Shown here in pieces: positions 1-8,429 of a DNA stretch of 64,000 bases. Numbering within the stretch: the first letter of the stretch is position 1; each line of letters starts with the position of its first letter. Position numbers and translations under genes: made by a program. Source of the stretch: Bin5 sp034422415 (lineage in GTDB: Bacteria; Chloroflexota; Anaerolineae; Caldilineales; Caldilineaceae); assembly GCA_965202955.1 (NCBI GenBank), contig OZ241871.1, forward strand, positions 2,914,001 to 2,978,000. Reading direction: 5' to 3'. The notes beneath the pieces were generated by a model that was given only the letters and a program-made list of their open reading frames with translations, made no database searches and had not been told where the DNA came from.

Positions 1-1576
1 AGAGAGCATTCTTGCCAAAGGGAATCTAACGCAAGGCAAGCTATATGAACATCAGAAAGAAGCTGGCAAGATCAACGGCTCTGCCCTGCTTGTTGCTCCC
101 ACCGGCAGCGGCAAAACCGAGGCGGCTCTGCTGTGGACGGCCAATCAGCGTCGGGTGCTTGGTTCGCTGCCGCGTCTTTTTTACACGTTGCCCTATCAGG
201 CCAGCATGAACGCAATGAAGCAGCGCCTCGATAGTGTATTTGGGGAAAATCTGGTTGGCCTCCAACATGGCCGCAGCCTGCTGGCGCTTTATCGAATGTT
301 GTTGGAACGCGAAGATGATCCGGAGCAGGCGGCGCAACAAGCTAGATGGGGACGCAACCTCAACAAATTGAACTATCCGCCAGTACGCGTCTTCAGCCCG
401 TATCAGATGCTGAAGGGCGCCTATCGCCTGAAAGGATACGAGGCGCTACTCAGCGACTATCAGGGCGCAGCCTTTATCTTTGATGAAATTCATGCTTACG
501 AGGTTGAGAGACTGGCCTTGATCCTCAAGACTATCCAGTATTTGAAGCAACACTTCAACGCTCACTTCTTTGTCATGTCGGCGACCTTCCCTTCACTGAT
601 CAAAGAGTGGCTTATACAGATCCTGGATGATCCTGCTGAAGTTAAGGCCGGCCCGGAACTGTTTGAGCAGTTCAAACGCCATCAGCTTGTCCTGTTGGAA
701 GGGGAGTTGACCTCTGAGGGGGCATTAGAGCAAATCGAGTCGGATGCAAGACTGGGAAAGTCGGTCCTGGTTGTCTGCAATCTGGTACAACGGGCGCAGA
801 TGGTATACGCGGAATTGGCTACACGACTTAAGGAGACAGGGATACGCGTTGAACTGTTGCATGGTCGCTTCAACATGCGAGATCGTTCTGAAAAAGAGCG
901 CATCATCCGTGATTCCACTGGTTCAACCAGTGACAAGCGACAACCGGCGTTGTTAGTCGCCACTCAAGTCGTGGAGGTTAGCCTCGATATTGATCTGGAC
1001 ACAATCTATACCGAACCGGCTCCACTTGAAGCGCTTATTCAGCGCTTCGGTCGCGTTAACCGCAGGCGCAAGTTGGATGGGGTAGCCCCCGTTCATGTAT
1101 TTACCGAGCCGGCAGATGGACAAAAGATATATGACGAGACGTTAGTCAAGCGCACCCTTGCAATCCTGCGTAGCAACAACGGCCAAGCCATTCATGAAGG
1201 CGAAATCGGCGAATGGCTCGATCAGATTTACGATGGCGAAGTTGCAGAACGTTGGCAAGAGGAATTCAAAAACCAAGCGGACGAGTTTGAAAGTGGTTGC
1301 CTTAAGACAATGAGAGCCTTCTGCTCAGACCAATCGTTAGAGGAATGTTTCTATAAAGCGTTTAATGGAATCGAAGTGCTGCCGGAAGCATTTTGTGACA
1401 AATACCAGGAGTACAAACAGAGTGATCCGATTCGCGCCGGAGAGCTGCTTGTCCCCATCTCTATAGGCAGGTATCACGCACTAAAGAATAGCGGGCAGCT
1501 ACGCCCGAAGGAAAGACGTGAGCCTTATATAGCCAAGGTCCCGTATAGTAGCGAGTTGGGGCTCACGTTTGATTAG
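1..1576 (+). CDS. cas3: CRISPR-associated helicase Cas3, 3' part (5' end outside window)
   Basis: This is the ATP-dependent helicase arm of a type I CRISPR system, which unwinds target DNA after Cascade binding. The frame is open from base 2, so the gene starts upstream; 524 codons are visible. Walker A reads APTGSGKT near visible residue 35, the DExH box reads FDEIHAYE, and motif III-like MSATFP follows. The second RecA lobe shows LVVCNLVQRAQ, VATQVVEVSLDID and the motif VI arginines in QRFGRVNRRR. No HD nuclease domain is visible in this part; it may lie upstream or in a separate protein. The gene is co-oriented with cas6, cas1, cas2 and cas4, from which it is separated by about 690 bp. The subtype cannot be fixed because the effector genes are off-window. 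Confidence 0.93.
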   Translation, partial: ESILAKGNLTQGKLYEHQKEAGKINGSALLVAPTGSGKTEAALLWTANQRRVLGSLPRLFYTLPYQASMNAMKQRLDSVFGENLVGLQHGRSLLALYRMLLEREDDPEQAAQQARWGRNLNKLNYPPVRVFSPYQMLKGAYRLKGYEALLSDYQGAAFIFDEIHAYEVERLALILKTIQYLKQHFNAHFFVMSATFPSLIKEWLIQILDDPAEVKAGPELFEQFKRHQLVLLEGELTSEGALEQIESDARLGKSVLVVCNLVQRAQMVYAELATRLKETGIRVELLHGRFNMRDRSEKERIIRDSTGSTSDKRQPALLVATQVVEVSLDIDLDTIYTEPAPLEALIQRFGRVNRRRKLDGVAPVHVFTEPADGQKIYDETLVKRTLAILRSNNGQAIHEGEIGEWLDQIYDGEVAERWQEEFKNQADEFESGCLKTMRAFCSDQSLEECFYKAFNGIEVLPEAFCDKYQEYKQSDPIRAGELLVPISIGRYHALKNSGQLRPKERREPYIAKVPYSSELGLTFD

Positions 1577-1732
1577 CGTCTCGTTACTTCGTCCACATCA
1601 TCTCACGCTCCGTCATCCTGCCCTATCGCATGACGCGCAGCAGCCGGGGATTTACCTTGTCTAAGCGGTTCGAAGGGGTGGGTAGTCCGTAATCGAGAGG
1701 AGAGACAGAGAGCAGGCGCGCGCCGCTTTCCC

Positions 1733-1769
1733 GTTTCAGTTCACGGCTCAACGGGGAGAGCATTCGACT
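1733..1769 (+). repeat. Degenerate CRISPR-repeat-like element 1, between cas3 and cas6
   Basis: Aligned without gaps to the 37-bp array repeat, 26 of 37 positions match, including TTCAG at 1735-1739, ACGGCTCAAC at 1743-1752 and GAGAGCA at 1756-1762. The stem of the array repeat is kept: GCTC (1746-1749), loop AACGGGGA, GAGC (1758-1761). The loop differs from the array loop AACAGAGA in two positions. The element is in the same orientation as the array and overlaps the stop codon of the antisense small ORF. That it is derived from a repeat is inference from the match; the role is unknown. Confidence 0.7.
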
Positions 1770-2088
1770 CAGCGATCACGGCGCCCGCCGGCAGTTGCGC
1801 CAGCACATCCAGATACCACCACCAATGTTCAGGTGGCACTCCCGTTTCGGTCTCTCGCCAGCGCGCCAGATCCGCGATGGCCTGAATCGCCTGATAAAAC
1901 AGATGCGCCCGTTGCAACAAACTTTTGTCTGCGTTCGCCAGCCGTGTCCGCTGTTCAATGGTCAGTTGATCTTCAACTCGATGCAGCTCACTTCGGGTCA
2001 TAAGCATCTGCAGATGCTCCATGCCGCTGACATCCGGGAAGTCAACGTCTGTCTCATACGCAGATAAGTTTTTCTCGATAGCGGTCAT
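1741..2088 (-). CDS. Small conserved-looking hypothetical protein, antisense inside the cas operon
   Basis: This is a 115-residue acidic soluble protein with no signal peptide and no membrane segment. It is predicted mostly helical and has an aromatic cluster EHWWWYLDVL near residue 90. I do not recognise the family with certainty; it resembles short helical proteins often annotated as hypothetical in Chloroflexota and cyanobacteria. The start at 2088 (MTAIEKNL) is preferred over an upstream in-frame ATG at 2247 because the upstream 50 residues are low-complexity and look like non-coding translation. An AAGGTCC-type ribosome site precedes it. It is transcribed against cas3 and cas6, and a CRISPR-repeat-like element overlaps its 3' end. 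A toxin, antitoxin or regulator role is possible but unsupported. Confidence 0.55.
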   Translation of the reverse strand: MTAIEKNLSAYETDVDFPDVSGMEHLQMLMTRSELHRVEDQLTIEQRTRLANADKSLLQRAHLFYQAIQAIADLARWRETETGVPPEHWWWYLDVLAQLPAGAVIAESNALPVEP

Positions 2089-2248
2089 GGCAGGACCTTC
2101 GCCACCTGCGCGCGTATCGCATCGTGGTATCTCGGTAGAAGACAACGATGACCTCGGCGGCCCATTGTAGCAGGACACGACCGGAGCGCGAAGGGTAAGC
2201 ACGGAACAGGCAGGAGCCGAAATCCCGCTGTTTCCACTTGGCCCCACT

Positions 2249-2278
2249 GTTCAGAGAGAGCGTTGCATGCAACTGAAC
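2249..2278 (+). promoter_or_regulatory. Repeat-like hairpin over the cas6 ribosome site and start codon
   Basis: Arms GTTCAG (2249-2254) and CTGAAC (2273-2278) are perfect inverted repeats. Between them lie the purine-rich ribosome site AGAGAGC and the cas6 ATG, the ATG itself in a perfect 12-bp palindrome GTTGCATGCAAC (2262-2273). The array repeat has the same ordered elements: TTCAG near its start, AGAGAGC in the middle and CTGAA near its end. In mRNA this structure could hide or expose the cas6 start. It is a structural prediction only. Confidence 0.5.
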
Positions 2279-3304
2279 TCCCCCCTCACCATCCATCATC
2301 TTACCTTCCACTGCCGCGCCCAGGAGCCGATCCTCTGGCATCCCTTTAAGGGCAGCGCGGTACGGGGCGCATTTGCGGACGTGCTGCGCCGGACGTTCTG
2401 CCCCCAAAGAGCCGGGACGTCGGGCAAAGAGGACGCAGACAGCCTGCACGCGGCCGTCTGTCCCGTCTGTCAGCTGCTGTCGATGCCGCAGGAGGAGGAT
2501 GCCGACGGCGACCTGCGCCGGCCCTACGCCGTCCGTCCGCCGCTCGACACGCGGACCCGCTACGCAGCCGGGGAACCCTTCGCCTTTACCGTCACCGTCT
2601 TCGGCGACCAGCTGGGCTATCTGCCCTACCTGGCGCTGGGCGCGGAGGGTATGGGAACGGGCGGCATCGGGCGCAAGGACGACCGCGGCCGCCGCGGCCG
2701 CTTCACCATCGAGACGATCACATCCACCAACCCGCTGACAAAGGCGACGGCGATACTGATGAAGCCGGGTGAACGCATCGTGCACGCCGTTACCGCGGCC
2801 GTCGACAACAGGCACGTTTCTGCCGCCGCAGCCGAACTGGCAGCCTGCCTGCAGGCGGCGGACAACCGGCTGACAGTCAAATTCGTTACCCCGACACGGC
2901 TGATAAAGCGCCAGGGCAAGATCGCCGCGCCCGAACCCTTTCAACTCTTCAAGAATATGGCCCTGCGCATCCTGGATCTGAGCGCGCAGTTCGGCGGCGG
3001 CAGACCGACCATCGGTCTCCAATGCAACGGCGCAACCGGGCGGGCGCTGGAACTCAAGCGGGACCTCTTTCCCTACGCCGACGCGGTGGCGCTGGTCAAG
3101 GACGAGACCCGCTGGTGGGATGTGAGCGGCTACTCGGGCCGGCTGCGGCAGACGCAGAGGCTGGGCGGCTTTGTCGGCAGCGCCACCTACACCGCGCCGG
3201 ACTGGCGGCCGCTGCTGCCCTGGCTGCTCTGGGCCACGCAGGTGCAGGTGGGGAAGAACACGGTCAAGGGCTGTGGCGTCGTCGAGTTGTCCTGCACTGT
3301 TTAG
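2267..3304 (+). CDS. cas6: Cas6-family pre-crRNA processing endoribonuclease
   Basis: Cas6 is a RAMP-fold RNase that cuts CRISPR transcripts within each repeat, leaving an 8-nt 5' handle; here the handle would be ACTGAAAG, which follows directly after the GCTC/GAGC stem of the repeat. The protein has 345 residues. The N-terminal part holds RGAFADVLRRTFCP and CPVCQLL, a possible zinc-binding cysteine group known in this Cas6 subgroup. A middle glycine-rich stretch reads GMGTGGIGRKDDRGRRGR, and the C-terminal RAMP G-rich loop reads KGCGVVEL. The ATG at 2267 sits 6 nt after the AGAGAG ribosome site. It is followed by cas1 after 63 bp. Repeat-like elements overlap its start and abut its stop codon, suggesting possible autoregulation. 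Confidence 0.88.
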   Translation: MQLNSPLTIHHLTFHCRAQEPILWHPFKGSAVRGAFADVLRRTFCPQRAGTSGKEDADSLHAAVCPVCQLLSMPQEEDADGDLRRPYAVRPPLDTRTRYAAGEPFAFTVTVFGDQLGYLPYLALGAEGMGTGGIGRKDDRGRRGRFTIETITSTNPLTKATAILMKPGERIVHAVTAAVDNRHVSAAAAELAACLQAADNRLTVKFVTPTRLIKRQGKIAAPEPFQLFKNMALRILDLSAQFGGGRPTIGLQCNGATGRALELKRDLFPYADAVALVKDETRWWDVSGYSGRLRQTQRLGGFVGSATYTAPDWRPLLPWLLWATQVQVGKNTVKGCGVVELSCTV

Positions 3305-3326
3305 CCGGTCAACGGGGAGAGGCCGG
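3305..3326 (+). repeat. Degenerate CRISPR-repeat-like hairpin 3, directly after the cas6 stop
   Basis: TCAACGGGGAGAG at 3309-3321 is identical over 13 bases to element 1 at 1748-1760, including the GGGG that distinguishes both from the array repeat. It folds as CCGGTC (3305-3310), a 10-nt loop, and GGCCGG (3321-3326), with one G-U pair. It begins on the base after the cas6 TAG and lies 42 bp before cas1. It may be a processing or stability element between cas6 and cas1. Confidence 0.55.
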
Positions 3327-3367
3327 GCGCCGGAATCAAAGTGCGATGAAAGAGCGGAGGAAACGAG

Positions 3368-4420
3368 ATGCCTATCATTCAAAATCTGATTGTAGACGAG
3401 TTCGGCAGCTTTGTCGCCAAGAAAAGCGGCCGCCTGCGTGTGACCTGCCAGGGAAAGAAGCGCAGTGAAGCGCCGTTGATGCACCTCGAAACCGTCCTGA
3501 TCAGCGGACGGGGCGTGAGCCTCAGCAGCGACGTGGTGGCGGCCTGCGCGGAGGAGGGTGTGCCGATCCATTTTCTGGACAGCCGCGGCAAGCCGGTGGG
3601 CAGCCTTTACAGCGCCGGGCTGGCGGCTACGGTGCAGACGCGGCGGGCGCAGATCGAGGCCCGCCAGGACAGCCGCGGGCTGCAGATAGCTTTGGCCGTA
3701 GCCGAGGGCAAGCTGAGCAACCAGATCAACCTGCTCAAATACACGGCCAAATACCGCAAGAGCAAGCAGCCGGATCTGTTCCAAGAGGTGCGCCTGCTCG
3801 CCGACGACGTGCTCGATCACATCGCCGAGCTGGAGCGGCTGCGCGCCGAAACGCTGCACAGTCCAATGCGAAGCTACACCGTGGATGACGTGCGGGGGCA
3901 GATTCTCTCTATCGAGGGCCGGGGGTCACAGAGATACTGGCAGGCGATCGGCAAACTGCTGTTGGCCGACGTGAACTGGCCCGGGCGGCGCACGCAGGGC
4001 GCCAGCGACCCGCTGAACAGCGCCTTGAACTACGGCTATGGGATCCTGTACAGCCAGGTAGAGCGGGCGCTTGTGCTTGCCGGGCTGGACCCCTACGCCG
4101 GCTTCCTGCATACGGACCGCCCCGGCAAGTCGGCGCTGGTCTACGACATGGTCGAGGAGTTTCGGCAGACGGTCGTGGACCGCACGGTATTGGCCCTCTT
4201 CAACCGCGGCGCGGCTGTGGAGCTGGACAGCCGGGGCCGCTTGACAGATAAATCGCGAAAGTCGCTGGCGGAGAAGGTCTTCACCCGTCTGGAAGCCCAG
4301 GAACGCTACGAGGACAGACGTCATCCTCTGCGCAACATCGTGCAGATGCAGGCCCGCCATCTGGCCGCCTATCTGCGGGGTGAGCGGGAGAGCTACAGAC
4401 CGTTTATGTCGAGTTGGTAA
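3368..4420 (+). CDS. cas1: CRISPR adaptation integrase Cas1
   Basis: Cas1 is the metal-dependent integrase that, with Cas2, inserts new spacers at the leader end of the array. It has 350 residues, a typical length. The N-terminal beta domain holds the VLISGRGVSLSSDVVAAC segment, where the family reads which strand context to use. The catalytic acidic and histidine residues are expected in SALNYGYGILYSQVERAL (Glu), GFLHTDRPGKSALVYDMVEEFR (His, Asp, Glu); all are present. A GGAGG ribosome site lies just before the ATG. cas2 follows 22 bp downstream and cas4 after that, so this is one complete adaptation module. The sequence looks intact, and the array next to it is uniform, consistent with an active system. 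Confidence 0.96.
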   Translation: MPIIQNLIVDEFGSFVAKKSGRLRVTCQGKKRSEAPLMHLETVLISGRGVSLSSDVVAACAEEGVPIHFLDSRGKPVGSLYSAGLAATVQTRRAQIEARQDSRGLQIALAVAEGKLSNQINLLKYTAKYRKSKQPDLFQEVRLLADDVLDHIAELERLRAETLHSPMRSYTVDDVRGQILSIEGRGSQRYWQAIGKLLLADVNWPGRRTQGASDPLNSALNYGYGILYSQVERALVLAGLDPYAGFLHTDRPGKSALVYDMVEEFRQTVVDRTVLALFNRGAAVELDSRGRLTDKSRKSLAEKVFTRLEAQERYEDRRHPLRNIVQMQARHLAAYLRGERESYRPFMSSW

Positions 4421-4442
4421 GCGGCCCGGCGGAGAACCTGAA

Positions 4443-4703
4443 ATGATCCGTTGTCTCCTTCTCTACGACATTCCCGACGACCGCGTGCGCGCCAGGGTTG
4501 CCGACTTCTGCCTCGACTACGGCCTGGACCGCGTGCAGTACAGCGCCTTCCTGGGCCGCCTGAGCGCGAATCACCAGGAGGAGCTGATGCTGAAGATCGA
4601 GCAGAAGATCGGAAAGGCCGCCGCGCGCGTGCATCTTTTTCCCCTCTGCAAGGAGGACTGGCGCAAACGCCTGGTCGTCGAGCAGGGGATGGAGGAGGAA
4701 TAG
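4443..4703 (+). CDS. cas2: CRISPR adaptation protein Cas2
   Basis: Cas2 is the small ferredoxin-like dimer that holds prespacer DNA between Cas1 dimers. It has 86 residues, the usual size. The N-terminal strand MIRCLLLYDIPDD carries the conserved Asp after the first beta strand, followed by a helix with ARVADFCLDYGLDRVQYSAFLG, a hallmark of the family. The C-terminal strand region reads ARVHLFPLC. It sits 22 bp after cas1, and its last codons contain the GGAGGAGG ribosome site used by cas4, so the three genes are probably translationally coupled. Confidence 0.94.
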   Translation: MIRCLLLYDIPDDRVRARVADFCLDYGLDRVQYSAFLGRLSANHQEELMLKIEQKIGKAAARVHLFPLCKEDWRKRLVVEQGMEEE

Positions 4704-4705
4704 CC

Positions 4706-5344
4706 ATGTCGAATCAGGCTGCGTTGGCGGCCACGGAGGCGTCGGACCATACCGGGTGGCTGCTCAGAGTCACCGATCTGAAGCAGTTCGCCTACTGTCC
4801 CCGGATCCCTTACTATCACTACTGCCTGCCGCAGGTCCGCCCCACCACGTACAAGATGGATGCCGGCATCCGCGCACAGGAGCGGGCCGAGGAGCTGGAG
4901 GGGAGGCGTTCGCTGCGCGCGTACGGGCTGGCGGAGGGAAGGCGTCACTTCAATGTCTCGCTGGCGTCGACGCGGCTGGGCGTAAGCGGGCAGATCGACC
5001 TCGTAGTTGAGCATGTCGTCGATGGAGAGGGCCGGCTGACGCCTGTGGACTACAAGCTGAGCCGGCGGGAGCCCGGGCGCCACTTCAAGCTGCAGCTGGC
5101 CTGCTATGCTCTGCTGCTGGAGGAGATATGGCAGCAGCCGGTGGACGAAGGGTTTCTCTATCTGATTCCGGCGCGCAGGGCCGTGCGTGTGCCGGTCACC
5201 ACGCGTCTGCGGAACGACGTGCGCCGCCAGCTGGCCGAGATCCGGGCGCTGGTCCTGGCTGAGCGGATGCCGCCGGTTCCGCCGAAACAGCGGAGCCGCT
5301 GTGTGGATTGCGAGTTCCGGCGCTTCTGTAACGACGTCCTGTAG
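4706..5344 (+). CDS. cas4: CRISPR-associated Fe-S exonuclease Cas4
   Basis: Cas4 is a RecB-family nuclease with a 4Fe-4S cluster that trims prespacers and selects those with a correct PAM. It has 212 residues. The first cluster cysteine is in FAYCPRIPYY near residue 32, and the other three are in CVDCEFRRFC at the C-terminus. The nuclease core shows the Asp of SGQIDLVVEH, the VDYKLS motif (Asp and Lys) and a downstream QLACYALLLEE helix (QxxxY motif). The start codon lies 2 bp after the cas2 stop with a strong GGAGGAGG site. It is the last cas gene and is followed by the array leader. Confidence 0.95.
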   Translation: MSNQAALAATEASDHTGWLLRVTDLKQFAYCPRIPYYHYCLPQVRPTTYKMDAGIRAQERAEELEGRRSLRAYGLAEGRRHFNVSLASTRLGVSGQIDLVVEHVVDGEGRLTPVDYKLSRREPGRHFKLQLACYALLLEEIWQQPVDEGFLYLIPARRAVRVPVTTRLRNDVRRQLAEIRALVLAERMPPVPPKQRSRCVDCEFRRFCNDVL

Positions 5345-5621
5345 GGGACGCTTTCGCAAATCGGCCCGAATTGCGGGCCGGGCCTGGTGGCGCCGTACCG
5401 GGTCGACTGCATGACAGCTGCTTGACCAGAGAGAAATGACAGAATTTCATCCTCGCAAACCGGCAGGGGTTTTCCGCAATTCGGGAGTTGCGGAAATCGT
5501 TCTGAAAGCGGCTGCCGGATTGCTGCATCACAGAGAGATGGAGGCCCGTAGCGGCTCTGTAAGGCGCTTAACGGAGTCTGTGGGTCATTTATGGGGTTAA
5601 AGTACACACGAAACGCCAGCG
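5345..5621 (+). promoter_or_regulatory. CRISPR leader region
   Basis: These 277 bp lie between cas4 and the first repeat. The repeats end in CTGAAAG, the usual downstream end, so the leader is on this side and the crRNA promoter should be here. Two strong inverted repeats are visible: GGCCCG/CGGGCC with a 5-nt loop at 5363-5379, possibly ending the cas transcript but without a T-run, and TTTCCGCAA/TTGCGGAAA with an 8-nt loop at 5471-5496. AGAGAGA, a repeat-internal motif, also occurs near 5428 and 5533. I see no convincing consensus -35/-10 pair. Confidence 0.7.
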
Positions 5622-8386
5622 GATTCAGCAGACGGCTCAACAGAGAGAGCACTGAAAGTCTCGCGACCGGGCGCGCCGGTATATGATCAGTTTCTCGATT
5701 CAGCAGACGGCTCAACAGAGAGAGCACTGAAAGTTTGTCAAGGGTAAAAGCGGCGAATTTCGCATGAGGATTCAGCAGACGGCTCAACAGAGAGAGCACT
5801 GAAAGGTCGAGCGATTCAACGTCGATCTTCAACTCCACGCTGGATTCAGCAGACGGCTCAACAGAGAGAGCACTGAAAGTCGCGCTGAGCTGCTCGACGC
5901 TGTGGCCGGTGCGGTGATTCAGCAGACGGCTCAACAGAGAGAGCACTGAAAGTCTGCCAGCGCAGTCATGCCGCCCATGCGCCAAAAAGGATTCAGCAGA
6001 CGGCTCAACAGAGAGAGCACTGAAAGCCTCTTTTCGCTCGCGCCATTATGCGGCCACCTCCCGGGATTCAGCAGACGGCTCAACAGAGAGAGCACTGAAA
6101 GACGGTATGATGCGAGTGAGCGCGGCAGTCAGCCGCGATTCAGCAGACGGCTCAACAGAGAGAGCACTGAAAGAGTCTTGGCGGCGGCTATCGCCTGCGG
6201 ATTGGTCGGGATTCAGCAGACGGCTCAACAGAGAGAGCACTGAAAGGCTCGGCGCGTCCTGCCACTCCGGGTCCGAGCTGCCGTGATTCAGCAGACGGCT
6301 CAACAGAGAGAGCACTGAAAGTGCCGGAATCCATCCGCCATCGGCGTGACGGCCGGCTTGATTCAGCAGACGGCTCAACAGAGAGAGCACTGAAAGGCTG
6401 CTGCTGACGCTTGGTACTCGTTCCCGGTTAGGGATTCAGCAGACGGCTCAACAGAGAGAGCACTGAAAGTCCTCTTCTCTCTGTAGATCCGGACAACGTC
6501 GACTAGATTCAGCAGACGGCTCAACAGAGAGAGCACTGAAAGTATGGTCCGCTGCGCGACATTTCGGCATGGCGGCGATTCAGCAGACGGCTCAACAGAG
6601 AGAGCACTGAAAGATGACGATGACAACGATACCCTGACGATCACCTGCACGATTCAGCAGACGGCTCAACAGAGAGAGCACTGAAAGCCGCCGCGCGCGG
6701 TGGGCAGCCCCCCTCTCCCCAAAAGATTCAGCAGACGGCTCAACAGAGAGAGCACTGAAAGGCGACGGGACGATCAGGGCTGATAGACGGTCACGCGCGA
6801 TTCAGCAGACGGCTCAACAGAGAGAGCACTGAAAGAGTATGGTGGTCGCGATGGGGAGCGTTTCGAGATGGAGATTCAGCAGACGGCTCAACAGAGAGAG
6901 CACTGAAAGCAGCGCCGTCTCGATACATCTGGCCCACACGTCGCCATGGATTCAGCAGACGGCTCAACAGAGAGAGCACTGAAAGATCAGGGCAGTAAGG
7001 TGTTTGCCAACGGTGGCCCCGAGATTCAGCAGACGGCTCAACAGAGAGAGCACTGAAAGTGGAGGGATGGGAGTTCTTCGATTGGCGCGATTTCGATTCA
7101 GCAGACGGCTCAACAGAGAGAGCACTGAAAGAACAGCCTAGTTCGCCAGTTACAGCTCTGTCCAGGGTGATTCAGCAGACGGCTCAACAGAGAGAGCACT
7201 GAAAGTTTCGAACACTGTCCCCAGAAGGGCTGTAGGGTCGCGATGATTCAGCAGACGGCTCAACAGAGAGAGCACTGAAAGACGCGCCCGAACTCTGGTA
7301 CATCGACGGCCAGAGCACGATTCAGCAGACGGCTCAACAGAGAGAGCACTGAAAGAACGCAGATTGTTTCTGCCGCCGCGGACAAAATCGGCGATTCAGC
7401 AGACGGCTCAACAGAGAGAGCACTGAAAGGTCCCAACCGCAGACGTCGTCGTCAGCCGCGCCGACGATTCAGCAGACGGCTCAACAGAGAGAGCACTGAA
7501 AGTGGATGGCGGGCAGGTCGTAGTTGACGTCGTAGTTGGATTCAGCAGACGGCTCAACAGAGAGAGCACTGAAAGTGGATGTCATCCGGATTCGTCCGAA
7601 CCGACTTGTAGATTCAGCAGACGGCTCAACAGAGAGAGCACTGAAAGAACGGCCTGTCGGACCTTGAGGAGGCGGTCGCTCTGACGATTCAGCAGACGGC
7701 TCAACAGAGAGAGCACTGAAAGATCTCATCGAGGTCGATCTGCTGCGCGCGCGTGTCGATTCAGCAGACGGCTCAACAGAGAGAGCACTGAAAGGGTGTG
7801 GCGGCTGCTGATGACGGCGCCGAACCGGATCATGGATTCAGCAGACGGCTCAACAGAGAGAGCACTGAAAGGTACTGCCCGGCCACGCCGTCGATCGTCA
7901 GAGCGACGATTCAGCAGACGGCTCAACAGAGAGAGCACTGAAAGCCGAGCGCTGCCTGCTCTGCGGAGACGTGTACCAGGATTCAGCAGACGGCTCAACA
8001 GAGAGAGCACTGAAAGGTTCCCAGTTCTGCGGCCAGTCCTCGTTGTCGTCGTGATTCAGCAGACGGCTCAACAGAGAGAGCACTGAAAGGGCATCTGGTA
8101 CGTGGCGCGCACGACGCCGATTTTGGATTCAGCAGACGGCTCAACAGAGAGAGCACTGAAAGTCGGCGCCGAGGGTGTTGGCACGCTCAAAAAGTTCTTT
8201 CGGGATTCAGCAGACGGCTCAACAGAGAGAGCACTGAAAGTTTGTGTTATCCTCGTCTGTGCCCCTCTCCCAAACCGAGATTCAGCAGACGGCTCAACAG
8301 AGAGAGCACTGAAAGTTGAAGTCTGTCACGAGGTCGGCCAGCAGGTCAGGATTCAGCAGACGGCTCAACAGAGAGAGCACTGAAAG
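5622..8386 (+). CRISPR. CRISPR array, 38 repeats of 37 bp and 37 spacers of 34-41 bp
   Basis: The repeat unit starts GATTCAGCAGACGG and ends GAGCACTGAAAG (first copy 5622-5658, last 8350-8386). All 38 copies look identical by eye, including the leader-distal one. Inside the repeat, GCTC and GAGC form a short stem with loop AACAGAGA. Cutting at its 3' base leaves the 8-nt handle ACTGAAAG, typical for Cas6-processed type I or III systems. Outer arms TTCAG and CTGAA are also inverted. Copies begin every 71-78 bp. Spacers are all different from each other by eye and have the GC content of the chromosome. Protospacers cannot be assigned from sequence alone. Confidence 0.99.
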
Positions 8387-8429
8387 ATAAGAACAACAAC
8401 CTACCTCCACAAACTAAAGTAGATCCCTT

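Noticed and set aside
1577..1732. Search for a promoter or tRNA between cas3 and element 1
   Set aside because: A purine-rich tract is present, but no tRNA fold or promoter could be supported.
2054..3859. 601-codon open frame opposite to cas6 and cas1
   Set aside because: It mirrors two well-supported cas genes, has low-complexity composition and no family motif; GC-rich antisense frames often stay open.
5420..5434. Possible fourth repeat-like site in the leader (GCTTGACCAGAGAGA)
   Set aside because: Only a short purine-rich stretch matches after one gap; not above chance for this composition.
5622..8386. Many short frames with repeated LSVLSLLSRLLN or FSRRLNRESTE peptides
   Set aside because: These are translations of the CRISPR repeats, not genes.
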